This document shows positions 17,077 to 26,018 of a stretch of 64,000 nucleotides of DNA, piece after piece. Each line of letters begins with the position of its first letter. The first letter of the stretch is position 1. Source of the stretch: Dehalococcoidia bacterium. GTDB lineage: Bacteria > Chloroflexota > Dehalococcoidia > DSTF01 > JACRBR01. Below the pieces are notes generated by a model. That model had not been told where the DNA came from. It was given only the letters and a program-made list of their open reading frames with translations, and searched no databases. A program made the position numbers and the translations under genes. The DNA lies in the NCBI GenBank assembly GCA_040902535.1, contig JBBDXD010000018.1:62001-126000 (forward strand). Direction: 5' to 3'.

Positions 17077-18251
17077 CGCGCGGCGGGCGCAAGCGCGCGG
17101 ATCTTCCCGACCGCCGGCGGCAGCACCTCGAGCAGGCGGTCGACGTCGGCCATCGTATTGCCCTTGCCGAGCGTGATGCGCAGGCTGCCACGCTGATAGC
17201 GCTCGGGCACGCCCATCGCGACGAGCACGTGCGACGGTTCGAGAGATGCCGTCGTGCAGGCGGAGCCGCTGCTGGCTGCGACGCCGAGCAGGTCGAGCTG
17301 CAGCAGCACGGCCTCGCCCTCGACGTTCTCGAACGCGAAGCTGGCGCTGTTCGGCAGGCGGCGTGCGCGGTCGAGCGGCCCGGTGACGATCGTGCCGGGC
17401 ACACGCCGCGGCAAATCATCGAGCAGCCGGTCGCGCATCGCGATGAGGTGCGCGTTGCGAGCGGACAGTTCGTCCTGCGCGAGCTGCAGCGCTGTCGCGA
17501 GACCGACGGCGCCCGCAACGTTCTCGGTGCCGGCGCGGCGGTTGCGCTCCTGCGAGCCGCCGACGGTCTGCGGCAGGAACGGCGTGCGGTTCCGCACGAA
17601 CAGCGCGCCGACGCCCTTCGGCCCGTAGATCTTGTGCGCGGCGAGCGACAAAAGATCGGCGCCGAGAGCGTCGACGTCGAGTTCGAGCGCACCGGCAGCC
17701 TGCACGGCATCGGTGTGCAGCGCGATGTGCGGATCACGCTCCTTGACGATACGCGCGACCTCGGCGATGGGCTCAATCGTGCCGACTTCGTTGTTCGCGT
17801 ACATCACGCTGACGAGGATCGTGCGATCGTCGAGCGCGGCGCGCAGTGCATCGAGGTCGACGAAGCCTTCGCCATCGACCGGCAAATACGTGATGCGAAA
17901 GCCCCTACGCTCGAGCTGTTCGCACTCATGGAGGACGGCATGGTGCTCGATCGCCGTCGTGATGATGTGGTCGCCTCGCCGTCGCGAAGCCTCCGCCACA
18001 CCGCGCAGGCCGAGGTTGTCGGCCTCCGTGCCGCCGCTCGTGAAGATCACCTCGTTCGGCTTGCAGCCCAGGACGCCGGCGACCGTGCGGCGTGCCGCAT
18101 CGAGGCCCTTGCGCGCTTCGCGGGCCTCGGCGTAGATGCTGGAGGCATTGCCCCAGGCGTTCGTCAGGTACGGCAGCATCGCCTTAACGACGCGCTCGTC
18201 GGTAGGCGTCGTCGCGGCGTGGTCGAAGTAGATGCGGCGGTCGCTATCCAT
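17073..18251 (-). CDS. Cysteine desulfurase (NifS/IscS family)
   Basis: The 392-residue PLP enzyme starts at MDSDRRIYFDHAATTPTD (ATG 18251). It has the cofactor lysine in SLAAHKIYGPKGVGALF, HTDAVQAAG, and the active-site cysteine loop SSGSACTTASLEPSHVLVAMG, which mobilises sulfur from cysteine for Fe-S clusters or tRNA thiolation. No iscU or mnmA gene is adjacent. The longer reading frame to 18305 would be encoded by the repeat arrays upstream and is rejected. Confidence 0.93.
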   Translation of the reverse strand: MDSDRRIYFDHAATTPTDERVVKAMLPYLTNAWGNASSIYAEAREARKGLDAARRTVAGVLGCKPNEVIFTSGGTEADNLGLRGVAEASRRRGDHIITTAIEHHAVLHECEQLERRGFRITYLPVDGEGFVDLDALRAALDDRTILVSVMYANNEVGTIEPIAEVARIVKERDPHIALHTDAVQAAGALELDVDALGADLLSLAAHKIYGPKGVGALFVRNRTPFLPQTVGGSQERNRRAGTENVAGAVGLATALQLAQDELSARNAHLIAMRDRLLDDLPRRVPGTIVTGPLDRARRLPNSASFAFENVEGEAVLLQLDLLGVAASSGSACTTASLEPSHVLVAMGVPERYQRGSLRITLGKGNTMADVDRLLEVLPPAVGKIRALAPAAR

Positions 18252-18287
18252 GGCGATGCACGATATCACGGGGCGGAGGCACCTTGG

Positions 18288-18396
18288 ACAACAGACGACA
18301 GACAACAGACAACAGAGGAACCTTGGACCCCGCCGTGTAATTGCCCAGGTTCCCAGGTTCTTGGTTCCAGGTTCTCGGCTCCAGGTTCTTCGTTCC
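18288..18396. repeat. Heptamer repeat arrays (ACAACAG and AGGTTCY)
   Basis: Two arrays with exact 7-base period lie between divergent genes. At 18288-18315 the units are ACAACAG, ACGACAG, ACAACAG, ACAACAG. At 18347-18396 there are about seven units of the AGGTTCY/TGGTTCC type. A short GGAACCTTGG between them is complementary to the second array. The first array is identical, variant unit included, to the one at 63274. Confidence 0.9.
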
Positions 18397-18459
18397 GGCG
18401 TTTACAGTCCGCACTCGCCGCCATAGACTGGCCGCAGACCCAGCGAAGTGAGGAATACC

Positions 18460-19461
18460 ATGGTCACACGTTCGGCGATCATCACCCGGCTGCGCGACGC
18501 ACGCGATCGAGGCGCAGCGCACCTGCTGGCGCAGCAGAAGCCCGACGGCTCGTTCGGCGGCGCCAACGACGGTCTGGGGCCGTACTACAAGTCGCTGTGG
18601 GCGCTCGCGGCGGCGGGGGAGCCCGAGGCGGCGAACCGCCTCGCGACGTGGATCGCGCGCAACGTGCAGACAAGCGAAGGCGACTTCGCGGGGCCGCTTC
18701 GCGGTGCGCTGATGGACCGCGCGTATCCATACCCGAACGCGTGGATCGTCGCGGGCGCGCACAAGCTCGGCCGCTACGACATCTCGCGCAAGGGCGCCGA
18801 GTTCCTGCTGCTCATGCAACACGCGGAGGATGGCGGATTCCGCACGCAGCGCGACAACGAGGAGGCGCCGCAGGACATCCAGTGCAGCACGCAGTCGGGG
18901 AACGCGCTGCTGATGACGGGCCACGTCGCTGCGGCGAAGAACATCGGCCGCTTCATGCGCACGCTGTGGGAAGCGCAGCCCGACGCCGCCAACGCGCTGC
19001 ACATCATCTACAAGCCGGGTGCCGGCATAAAGACGGACTTCCCGGAGGAGCGGCAACGGCTCGGATCAATCCAGCTCGGCAAGCCGCGACAAGCCTACTT
19101 CAACATGGGCATCGCAGCGGCATTCCTCGCAAAGCTGACGATGACGACCGCGGACCGCGAGTGGGTCGAGATTGGCAAGCAGTACCTGGAACTGGCATTC
19201 AAGTTCGGCGACGACATGTACGAGACGGCGCAGGTCGGCAAGGTCGGCTGGGGCGCGGCGCTCGTCTACGCGTGTACCGGCGAGCAGCGCTACCTCGGCC
19301 TGGCGGAGCGCGTCGGGGAGGCGCTGATCGCGCAGCAGACGGACACCGGCGGCTGGGACAACACCGGTGGCTACGTGAACGACGCCATCCGCACCGAGGT
19401 GACGGCGGAGTTCATCGTCCTGCTGGATGAGATGATCGGCGGCATCGCGGCCGGCGACTGA
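18460..19461 (+). CDS. Prenyltransferase/squalene-oxidase-like alpha-alpha barrel protein
   Basis: The 333-residue product starts at ATG 18460, after GAGGA. Repeats such as LLAQQKPDGSFGG, FLLLMQHAEDGGFRTQ and ALIAQQTDTGGWDNTGGY follow the QW-like pattern (Q-x3-DGGW) of terpene cyclase and prenyltransferase barrels. The catalytic DXDD motif of squalene-hopene cyclase is not seen, so cyclase activity is not supported. The function is unknown, possibly a polysaccharide- or lipid-acting barrel. Confidence 0.6.
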   Translation: MVTRSAIITRLRDARDRGAAHLLAQQKPDGSFGGANDGLGPYYKSLWALAAAGEPEAANRLATWIARNVQTSEGDFAGPLRGALMDRAYPYPNAWIVAGAHKLGRYDISRKGAEFLLLMQHAEDGGFRTQRDNEEAPQDIQCSTQSGNALLMTGHVAAAKNIGRFMRTLWEAQPDAANALHIIYKPGAGIKTDFPEERQRLGSIQLGKPRQAYFNMGIAAAFLAKLTMTTADREWVEIGKQYLELAFKFGDDMYETAQVGKVGWGAALVYACTGEQRYLGLAERVGEALIAQQTDTGGWDNTGGYVNDAIRTEVTAEFIVLLDEMIGGIAAGD

Positions 19462-19618
19462 CGGTGACGCCTGTGCGGGCGCGAAGAAACGCGCGCGCGG
19501 GCAGCGAGACGCCCTGGCTCGGGCCGAAGGCTGCCCTCGCGCCGCCCCGCCGTCCGAAAATAGCCACCCTGCCGATAGCGCGAGACGAGGCCGCTCGCGT
19601 CCCGTATCATCACCTCGC

Positions 19619-22600
19619 ATGGACACTCAGGACGAGATAACTCAGCCGGCCGGGGCTGACGCCGAAGCCCAGCCGGCGCACTCGCTGGCGCTCGCCGCAT
19701 CGGCTGCGCGCGCCGCCACGTTCGTAGTCCTCGCAATGACGTTCGTGCTCATCGCATGGGGCCAGTGGGCGATCGATCACGAGCAAGCCCCGTTCGACTG
19801 GCCCTTCACGCGCTGGCTCGAGCATCGCTGGACGTGGGACTTCCGTCGCCCCAACGCTCTCGCATTCGGAGTGCCGCTGTTCGTCGCGGGCGGCCTGGTG
19901 TTTGCCGCGCTTGCGCCGCGGGGCCTGCCCCGGTTCCTGCCCTCATCTGCATCCCTGTCACTGCCGCTGCGGGCGCGCATTGTGGTCGCGCTGCTGGTCG
20001 TGCCGCTGGTCATCTGGGCGTGGCTCAACCTGCGGCTGTACAACGGGCATTACGAACCTGCGTATCGTTGGCTGTTTTTCTTGAGCGTGCTCGCGATGCT
20101 TGCAGGCGTCGTCGCGATCGATGTGATGCGCGGGGTCTACGGGCGCCTGCGCCTGGCGTGGTCTCATGCCGCCGAGGCGCTGGCGGTGTTCGCGATCACA
20201 GGGACGTTCATCGGGATCAATGCCCGGGATCTGAACAACTGGCGCTACTCGACCATCGGAGACGATGGCGAGTTCTACGTTTGGGCGAAGCGCATTGGCG
20301 ACCAACCAGACATCAATTGGTTCAGCCAGTCGGGACCGTTCGGATATCACCCGGTCCTGAGTTCAGCCTGGCAGGCGTTGAGCATTCGCGTGTTCGGCGA
20401 CTCGCTATTCGGGTGGAAGATGGCATCGCTGCTCGCGATCGCGCTCACGCTCCCGCTGTTCTACTGGCTGTTGCGTGAGTTGTTCAGCGTGCGCGTCGCG
20501 GTGTTCGGGACCCTCTTCCTCGGCGCATCGCACTACCTGTTTGCATACGCGCACACCGGCTACGACAACATTCTCGCGATCTTCCCGGCGGTGGGTTGTC
20601 TGGCGTTGCTCGCGGCTGGCGTCCGCCGCGGCAGCATGGCCTTCCTTTTCGCATCGGGACTGTTCGCGGGCATGGGCTTCTACACGTTCTACTCGTCACG
20701 GTCCGCGATCATGATCGCAGGCGTCGCGGCGCTGGCGCTGACATGGCAGCGCTTCGACGCCGGCTCGCTGCGCCGCCAGGCGACGTCGATTGGCGTGCTC
20801 GTCGCCGGTTTCATCGTGTTTGCGCTCCCCATCTTCGCAACAAATCAGTGGGAGGTGATCGATGCGACCCTGGGCGAGGGGACGGATAAGGCGAACTACC
20901 CCTTCTGGAAGCTCGTCGGTGAGAATATCTCGCGAAGCCTTCTGGGCTGGACGTACAACCCGGCGGATCACCACTACGTCGCCGGAAGTCTTCTCGACAG
21001 TCTCACCGTCGTCTTCACGGTCGCCGGGTTCTTCTTCGCGCTGACACGGGTGCGACGTGCGCCGTTCTTCATGGTCCTGATGTGGTTTGCGGTGGCCGTG
21101 GTCGTCTCCGGCGTCCTTTCGCCCTACGGTGTCGTCGTCATATCACGCATGCACTACGCGCTGCCGCCGCTGGCCGCGTTTGCCGGGATTGCCGTTGACC
21201 GGCTGCTGTCCGCGGCGGAAGACGTTTACCCAACACGGTCGGGTGCGTGGGTCGCGACGCTTGCCGCGATCGCCGTGCTGGCGCCCCTGCTCTTCATCTC
21301 GAACGGCCGCCATTTCTTTCTCTACTCGGCGCATCGCAACCCGACGCCCAACGACACGATCATCGCGCGTGAGTTGTCCGCCTCACAGTGCCGCGACGGT
21401 GCGTTGCGCAGTGTCGCCTATCACAACGCGCCGGGGCAGACCATGGACTTCAACTGGCCGTTCTTCGACATGAAGCACCGGAAGCCGCTGCAGTTGAATT
21501 ACGCCCATTTATCGCAGGTCTACAACGCTTATCCATCGACCGGCGGAGTCGGCTGCGTCGTGCTGCCCAACCTCGATCCAGCCGACTGGATCGAGGGCGC
21601 CGAGGACATCCGGCGCGTGCAGGCGGCGATGCAGGAAGGTGCCAGTTCGCCAGGGGACTTCCAGGTCGTCTCCGACCTGACCGGCTCCGCGAATCGGCGC
21701 GTCGGAGTCTCATTGCGGGAGGGGAAAGGCGTCGCCGCCGCCGATCTCTCCGGCGTGTGGCGCACCGACCTCAGCCGTGGCGACGGGCTCGAGGGCATCG
21801 TCAAGGGCCAGGAGCGCGACTTCTTCGCTGCGCTCGATGATCCGACGATGAAACCCGCGAGGGAAGTATCGCTCTTTCATGAGGAACCGGTGCTCGTCGT
21901 TGAGGACGGTGAGAGTGTACGCGGCTACCCCCTGCGTTACGTGATCTGGCGCGGCATCGTCAACGATACGATCGGCGGCGAGCCGGTGGCCGTTACGTAC
22001 GATCCGATCGCCGGCAGCGCGCGCGTGTTCAGCCGGACGTTGCCTGGACGCACGGTCACGTTCAGCATCACGGGGCTGCTCCGCGACGGCAACGCGCTGC
22101 TCTACGACCGGGAGACAGAGACATGGTGGCAACAGCTCACGGGCGTCGCGGTGACGGGCGAACTCGCGGGCACACGGCTCGAAGCACGGAGCGCGCGTGT
22201 GGTGCCGTGGAAGGACTACGCGCTGGCATACCCTGACGCGCCGACGCTTGCCATCGAATCATCCGCATTCGAAGGAACGACGAACCCGTACATCGGCTAC
22301 GAGGTGCGCGATGGCCGGCCAATCTTCACGCTCGCAGCCATCGACGATCGGTTGCGACCGATGGACCGCGTCGCCGTCATCGAATCAAACGGCGAGCGCG
22401 TCGCCGTGCCGTTTCCGGACGGCGGTCCGAAGATGAACATGGTCCTGCCGATCACGGTAAGCGGCACGCCCGTGGTGATTTTCTTCGACTGGCGCGCGTG
22501 GTCGCTGCTGGACAGCCAGAACTACCGCGACTCACGCCCTATCGGGACGATGACGGCGTACGCGCCGCACGTCGCGGGATCGCCCGAGACGGAGACGTTC

Positions 22601-22816
22601 GAGGCAAGCGGTGCGGACGCCTTCACCGAACGCCGCACGGGGTCTGTGTGGGACACGCTCGGCCGGGCTGTCGATGGTCCGCTTCGGGGGGCGCAGTTGG
22701 AGCCGGTGCCCATGGTGGTCGGCTTCTGGTTTAGCGTGGCCTCCGTCTATCCCGGCATCGAGATCGTGCACCCTGACGCGCACGATGAGCCGGCTGCCTC
22801 CTCGATCGATGAGTAG
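19619..22816 (+). CDS. Multi-spanning glycosyltransferase (GT39/ArnT-like) fused to DUF3179
   Basis: The 1065-residue protein has about 12 membrane helices in residues 25-560 with the polytopic glycosyltransferase layout: an acidic motif in the first periplasmic loop (STIGDDGEFYVWAKRIG) and YDNILAIFPAVG. They resemble the dolichyl-phosphate-mannose/ArnT family, which moves sugars from lipid carriers outside the membrane. After a soluble linker, residues 735-870 are a DUF3179 domain (GYPLRYVIWRGIVNDTIGG, AVTYDPIAGSARVFSR, LLYDRETETWWQQLTGVAVTG). The Cys pair usual in DUF3179 (TYCPLC) is lost (TYDPIA). The fusion is unusual; the acceptor sugar is unknown. Confidence 0.75.
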   Translation: MDTQDEITQPAGADAEAQPAHSLALAASAARAATFVVLAMTFVLIAWGQWAIDHEQAPFDWPFTRWLEHRWTWDFRRPNALAFGVPLFVAGGLVFAALAPRGLPRFLPSSASLSLPLRARIVVALLVVPLVIWAWLNLRLYNGHYEPAYRWLFFLSVLAMLAGVVAIDVMRGVYGRLRLAWSHAAEALAVFAITGTFIGINARDLNNWRYSTIGDDGEFYVWAKRIGDQPDINWFSQSGPFGYHPVLSSAWQALSIRVFGDSLFGWKMASLLAIALTLPLFYWLLRELFSVRVAVFGTLFLGASHYLFAYAHTGYDNILAIFPAVGCLALLAAGVRRGSMAFLFASGLFAGMGFYTFYSSRSAIMIAGVAALALTWQRFDAGSLRRQATSIGVLVAGFIVFALPIFATNQWEVIDATLGEGTDKANYPFWKLVGENISRSLLGWTYNPADHHYVAGSLLDSLTVVFTVAGFFFALTRVRRAPFFMVLMWFAVAVVVSGVLSPYGVVVISRMHYALPPLAAFAGIAVDRLLSAAEDVYPTRSGAWVATLAAIAVLAPLLFISNGRHFFLYSAHRNPTPNDTIIARELSASQCRDGALRSVAYHNAPGQTMDFNWPFFDMKHRKPLQLNYAHLSQVYNAYPSTGGVGCVVLPNLDPADWIEGAEDIRRVQAAMQEGASSPGDFQVVSDLTGSANRRVGVSLREGKGVAAADLSGVWRTDLSRGDGLEGIVKGQERDFFAALDDPTMKPAREVSLFHEEPVLVVEDGESVRGYPLRYVIWRGIVNDTIGGEPVAVTYDPIAGSARVFSRTLPGRTVTFSITGLLRDGNALLYDRETETWWQQLTGVAVTGELAGTRLEARSARVVPWKDYALAYPDAPTLAIESSAFEGTTNPYIGYEVRDGRPIFTLAAIDDRLRPMDRVAVIESNGERVAVPFPDGGPKMNMVLPITVSGTPVVIFFDWRAWSLLDSQNYRDSRPIGTMTAYAPHVAGSPETETFEASGADAFTERRTGSVWDTLGRAVDGPLRGAQLEPVPMVVGFWFSVASVYPGIEIVHPDAHDEPAASSIDE

Positions 22817-23100
22817 TTCGATGCGGCGGGCGCGCGCGTGTCCTGTCATCCTGCTTGCGTTCCGGATTGCGACGTGTCGGCGCCCGCTGTAGCCTTGTAC
22901 TCGATGATAGGCATGATGAGGCCACGCAGCTAAGGTCCGCTCCGGCGGACGCTGCCCGGCGGATCCGTCCGCCGGTCACCTTCAACTGTCACGGACGTTT
23001 GTAGCAATACGCCCGCTGACGGCCTCGATGCCGCGTCTCTTCATCATTCTCTGATCGTTTCTTCGCGACATCGCGGCCTGCGGCCGGCGCGGAGGAACAC

Positions 23101-23142
23101 ATGGTCGGTCGTAGTCGTCAGTCGTCAGTCATCGGTCGTCGG
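23101..23142 (+). repeat. Heptamer array TCGTCAG inside a start region
   Basis: Period-7 units GTCGTAG, TCGTCAG, TCGTCAG, TCATCGG, TCGTCGG run from just after the ATG of the rRNA methyltransferase gene and encode its first 14 residues. Confidence 0.8.
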
Positions 23143-24033
23143 GGGCGCGCTGCACACGCGAGTGAACCGCGGTCGCAGCATTTTCTGCACAGTCCGTCGC
23201 TCGTGCGAAACATCGTGGCGGAGATGCGTTTTGCACCGGGCACCATGGTGCTCGACATCGGCGCAGGGCAGGGCATCATCACGCGTGCGCTCGCCGACGC
23301 GGGGTACACGGTCATCGCCATCGAGAAGGATCCGCGGCTGTATCGATCGCTGCGGTCGCGATTCGTGGGGCGCACGAACATCGAGTGTCACCCCGCCGAC
23401 GCGCTGGCGTTCCCGTTGCCGCGCGAGCCGTACGCCGTCGTGTCGAACGTGCCGTTTTCGATCACGGCGGCGCTCGTGCGCCGGCTGCTCGATGCGCCGC
23501 AACCGCCGCATGACGCCTGGCTGATCGTCCAGCGCGAAGCGGCGATGAAGTTCGCCGGCGTGCCGCACGAAACGATGTTCTCGCTCGCGCACAAACCGGC
23601 GTTCTCGATCGAGGTGGCGCGTCGCCTGGCGCGGAGCGACTTTGCACCGCCGCCGCCCGTCGACGTCGCGATGTTGCACGTGAAACAACGGCATGAGCCG
23701 CTCGTCACGCGGCGGGAGATGGAGGCATGGCGCCAATTCGTGCGGCAGGGCTTCCGGAGCGGCGCGGCAGATGCTCGGACGGCGCTCCGGCCCTACTTCA
23801 CGCGGCGGCAGCTCGTGATCCTTTCGCGCGACCTGCGCTTCGACCTGCGCGCGGCGCCGTCGGCGCTGACGTTCGGCCAGTGGCTGGCGTTATTCCGGTT
23901 CCACGCGCAGGCGTGCCGCGGACCCACCGGTCTGGAGGCGGGATGCGGGAAGCGGGAAGCGGGATCGCGCCGGTTGCACGATGACCGATGCTGGCCGATC
24001 ATGATGCCCACTCCCCGGAGGTTCCCGAACTGA
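23101..24033 (+). CDS. rRNA adenine N6-methyltransferase (Erm/KsgA family)
   Basis: The 310-residue protein starts at ATG 23101, after GGAGG. It has SQHFLHSPSLV, SAM motif I VLDIGAGQGIITRALA, the acidic EKD, motif IV SNVPFSITAALVRRLL (catalytic N-x-P-F), and DVAMLHVKQRHEPL near the C-terminal domain. NVPF and overall pattern look closer to the Erm group (23S rRNA A2058, macrolide-lincosamide resistance) than to KsgA, but this is a judgement by eye. Both termini run through heptamer repeats (23101-23142 and 23937-23964), giving unconserved tails. Confidence 0.85.
   Translation: MVGRSRQSSVIGRRGRAAHASEPRSQHFLHSPSLVRNIVAEMRFAPGTMVLDIGAGQGIITRALADAGYTVIAIEKDPRLYRSLRSRFVGRTNIECHPADALAFPLPREPYAVVSNVPFSITAALVRRLLDAPQPPHDAWLIVQREAAMKFAGVPHETMFSLAHKPAFSIEVARRLARSDFAPPPPVDVAMLHVKQRHEPLVTRREMEAWRQFVRQGFRSGAADARTALRPYFTRRQLVILSRDLRFDLRAAPSALTFGQWLALFRFHAQACRGPTGLEAGCGKREAGSRRLHDDRCWPIMMPTPRRFPN
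23937..23964 (+). repeat. Heptamer array GCGGGAA
   Basis: Four period-7 units (GGCGGGA, TGCGGGA, AGCGGGA, AGCGGGA) lie within the last 33 codons of the methyltransferase gene and encode a non-conserved C-terminal tail. Confidence 0.75.
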
Positions 24034-24052
24034 GATCGACGAGAGGTGCCTC

Positions 24053-26014
24053 ATGACAGCGACGCACGAACGGGTGACCACCCCCGTCGGGCCGGAACGC
24101 GAGGGCGGGCAAGGGCTTGACGCGAACCAGTACGAGTCCGGCGACCGCGCGATCCACATCCTGCTCACCGACGCCACCGCGGGGCCGCAGACCGACCTTG
24201 TGATTACGCACCGTGACGACGCCTACGAGGTCTGGGCGAAGCGTGGCATGATCCGCTTTCAGCGCTTTCTGGCAGCGGATGGCGGCGGCTACGAGTATCG
24301 CGTCATCGAGCAGATCGGCGAGAACCCGGTCGCGAACCAGGACCACAAGGCGCTCGCCACGATCGACGAAGAGGTCGCCGCGTCGAAAGCCTCGGGGTTT
24401 CCGGGAGTTGACGCCAACCGGGCGTTCATCGAACCGGAGCACAACACGTATCCGTTTGCGTACGAGCGCATCGCGCAGTTGTTCGACAGCCCGAACGCGC
24501 CCGATCTCGTGATGAACCCGAAGGCTTACGCGTTCGGCCGCCAGCCGGGGCAGCATGGCGCTCTCGACACCGTGCAGGCGCGTTCGCCGCTCGTCTTTCG
24601 CGGCCCCGGCATTAAGAAGGGCCTGATCACCGATGCGCCGTCGCGTCAGGTGGACGTCGCGCCGACGATTGCGAAGCTGTGCGGGATGCCGTTGATCGAT
24701 GGCAAGGACGTTACGGGGCGTACGTCGTCGGAGCGGGGCGTCGCGGCGGACGTGTACCTCAAGCGCCAGGACGGCCGCGTGCTCGACGAGATCATCGAGC
24801 CGGAGGCGGCCGGGCGCGCCGAACGCGCGTACATCTTCCTGCTCGATGGGTTGAGCAACACCGAACTGAAGCACAGGCTCGCCGAAGATCCGGACTCGAT
24901 CCCGAACCTGCGCCGCCTCATCAAGGACGGCACGATGTTCGAGTTCGGGTCGTTCACCAACTTTCCAAGCATCACGTGGCCGAGCCACAACGCGATCGGC
25001 ACCGGCGCCTGGGGCGGGCACCACGACATCGTCAACCCGACGTACTACCTGCGGGACAAGCGGGAGGTCGTGACGCCGCAAGGGCAGCAGTTCGACACGG
25101 CGCGATTCCTCGGCGACGGCGTGGAGACGCTGTACGAGGCGTTTCACCGGGTCTTCGGGCCGTGGCAGGGGCAGCAGGGCGCGTTCACGGCATCGATCCA
25201 TGAGCCGTGCACGCGCGGCGCCGACCACGCGACGCTCGAGCGCGTCGTGATCGGCGACCGCGACCGGCTGCGTGAGATCACCGCACGATACGAAGGCGAT
25301 ACGAGCGCGAAGTGGTTGCAGGATGATCAGAAGGGCGCGCACCAGGAGTCGATCGTCGATAACCGGGGCGTTGCGCAGGCGATCGTGCTGTACACCGACG
25401 AGAGCCACCCGCCGCCCAGGTTCATGTTCCACGAACTGACGCTGCCCGACGGCGTGGGCCACGATTACGGGCCGCACTCGGACGGCGAACGCACGGCGCT
25501 CGACGAGACGGATGTGCGCATGGGCCGCATCATGGACGTGCTGGAGGCGCAGGGCCTGCTGGAGAGCACGCTGTTCGTCATGACGACGGATCACGGCATG
25601 GCGCCGACCGACGCCGACCTGCGGGCAAACCAGGTGCAGGCTGTCGTCGATGCGGGCATGAAGGCCGTCGTCCCGGCGCCGCTTGTCTATCTGATCGACA
25701 TGGCCGTCGCGATCACGGTACACGAGGATGGCCGCACGGCGATGGTCGAAGTGCTCGCGAATGACGTCGACGAGTCGGGCGAGCGGCCGCCGATCGAGGG
25801 CGCGGAGGTGACGCTGGGCACGCATGGCGCGAAGGTGCTCTCGCGCGCGAAGACGGACGCGGGCGGCACGTGCGGGCTGCCGCTGCCGGCAAACGTCGAG
25901 CCGGAGGACATGTTCATCTTGGTGCAACACGAAGACTACAATCCGCGCCGCCTGCTGCTCGATGGCACGAGCGTGCGGGAGGACCTGCGGGGACAACTGT
26001 ACGGCGGGCGCTAG
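24053..26014 (+). CDS. Alkaline phosphatase-superfamily phosphodiesterase (type I PDE/NPP-like)
   Basis: The 653-residue protein contains the type I phosphodiesterase core: metal Asp in YIFLLDGLSNTE (about residue 263), nucleophile region FTNFPSITWPSHNAIGTG, the Asp/His cluster LPDGVGHDYGPHSDGE, and TTDHGMAPTD. The element normally at the C-terminal end of the fold (His in GQHGAL, then LVFRGPGIKKG and RQVDVAPTIAKLCGMP) lies at residues 165-230, before the nucleophile. The order is therefore permuted or the protein carries a partial domain duplication. The last 100 residues look like a beta-sandwich. No signal peptide. Substrate unknown. Confidence 0.8.
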   Translation: MTATHERVTTPVGPEREGGQGLDANQYESGDRAIHILLTDATAGPQTDLVITHRDDAYEVWAKRGMIRFQRFLAADGGGYEYRVIEQIGENPVANQDHKALATIDEEVAASKASGFPGVDANRAFIEPEHNTYPFAYERIAQLFDSPNAPDLVMNPKAYAFGRQPGQHGALDTVQARSPLVFRGPGIKKGLITDAPSRQVDVAPTIAKLCGMPLIDGKDVTGRTSSERGVAADVYLKRQDGRVLDEIIEPEAAGRAERAYIFLLDGLSNTELKHRLAEDPDSIPNLRRLIKDGTMFEFGSFTNFPSITWPSHNAIGTGAWGGHHDIVNPTYYLRDKREVVTPQGQQFDTARFLGDGVETLYEAFHRVFGPWQGQQGAFTASIHEPCTRGADHATLERVVIGDRDRLREITARYEGDTSAKWLQDDQKGAHQESIVDNRGVAQAIVLYTDESHPPPRFMFHELTLPDGVGHDYGPHSDGERTALDETDVRMGRIMDVLEAQGLLESTLFVMTTDHGMAPTDADLRANQVQAVVDAGMKAVVPAPLVYLIDMAVAITVHEDGRTAMVEVLANDVDESGERPPIEGAEVTLGTHGAKVLSRAKTDAGGTCGLPLPANVEPEDMFILVQHEDYNPRRLLLDGTSVREDLRGQLYGGR

Positions 26015-26018
26015 CACC

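Noticed and set aside
17229-19430. 733-residue open frame on the plus strand
   Set aside because: It is a shadow frame across the cysteine desulfurase, a heptamer array and the barrel protein gene; composition is Arg/Ala-rich with no domain.
22817-23100. Possible RNA gene in the 284-base gap
   Set aside because: Only short GC-rich inverted segments were seen; no cloverleaf or known RNA motif.
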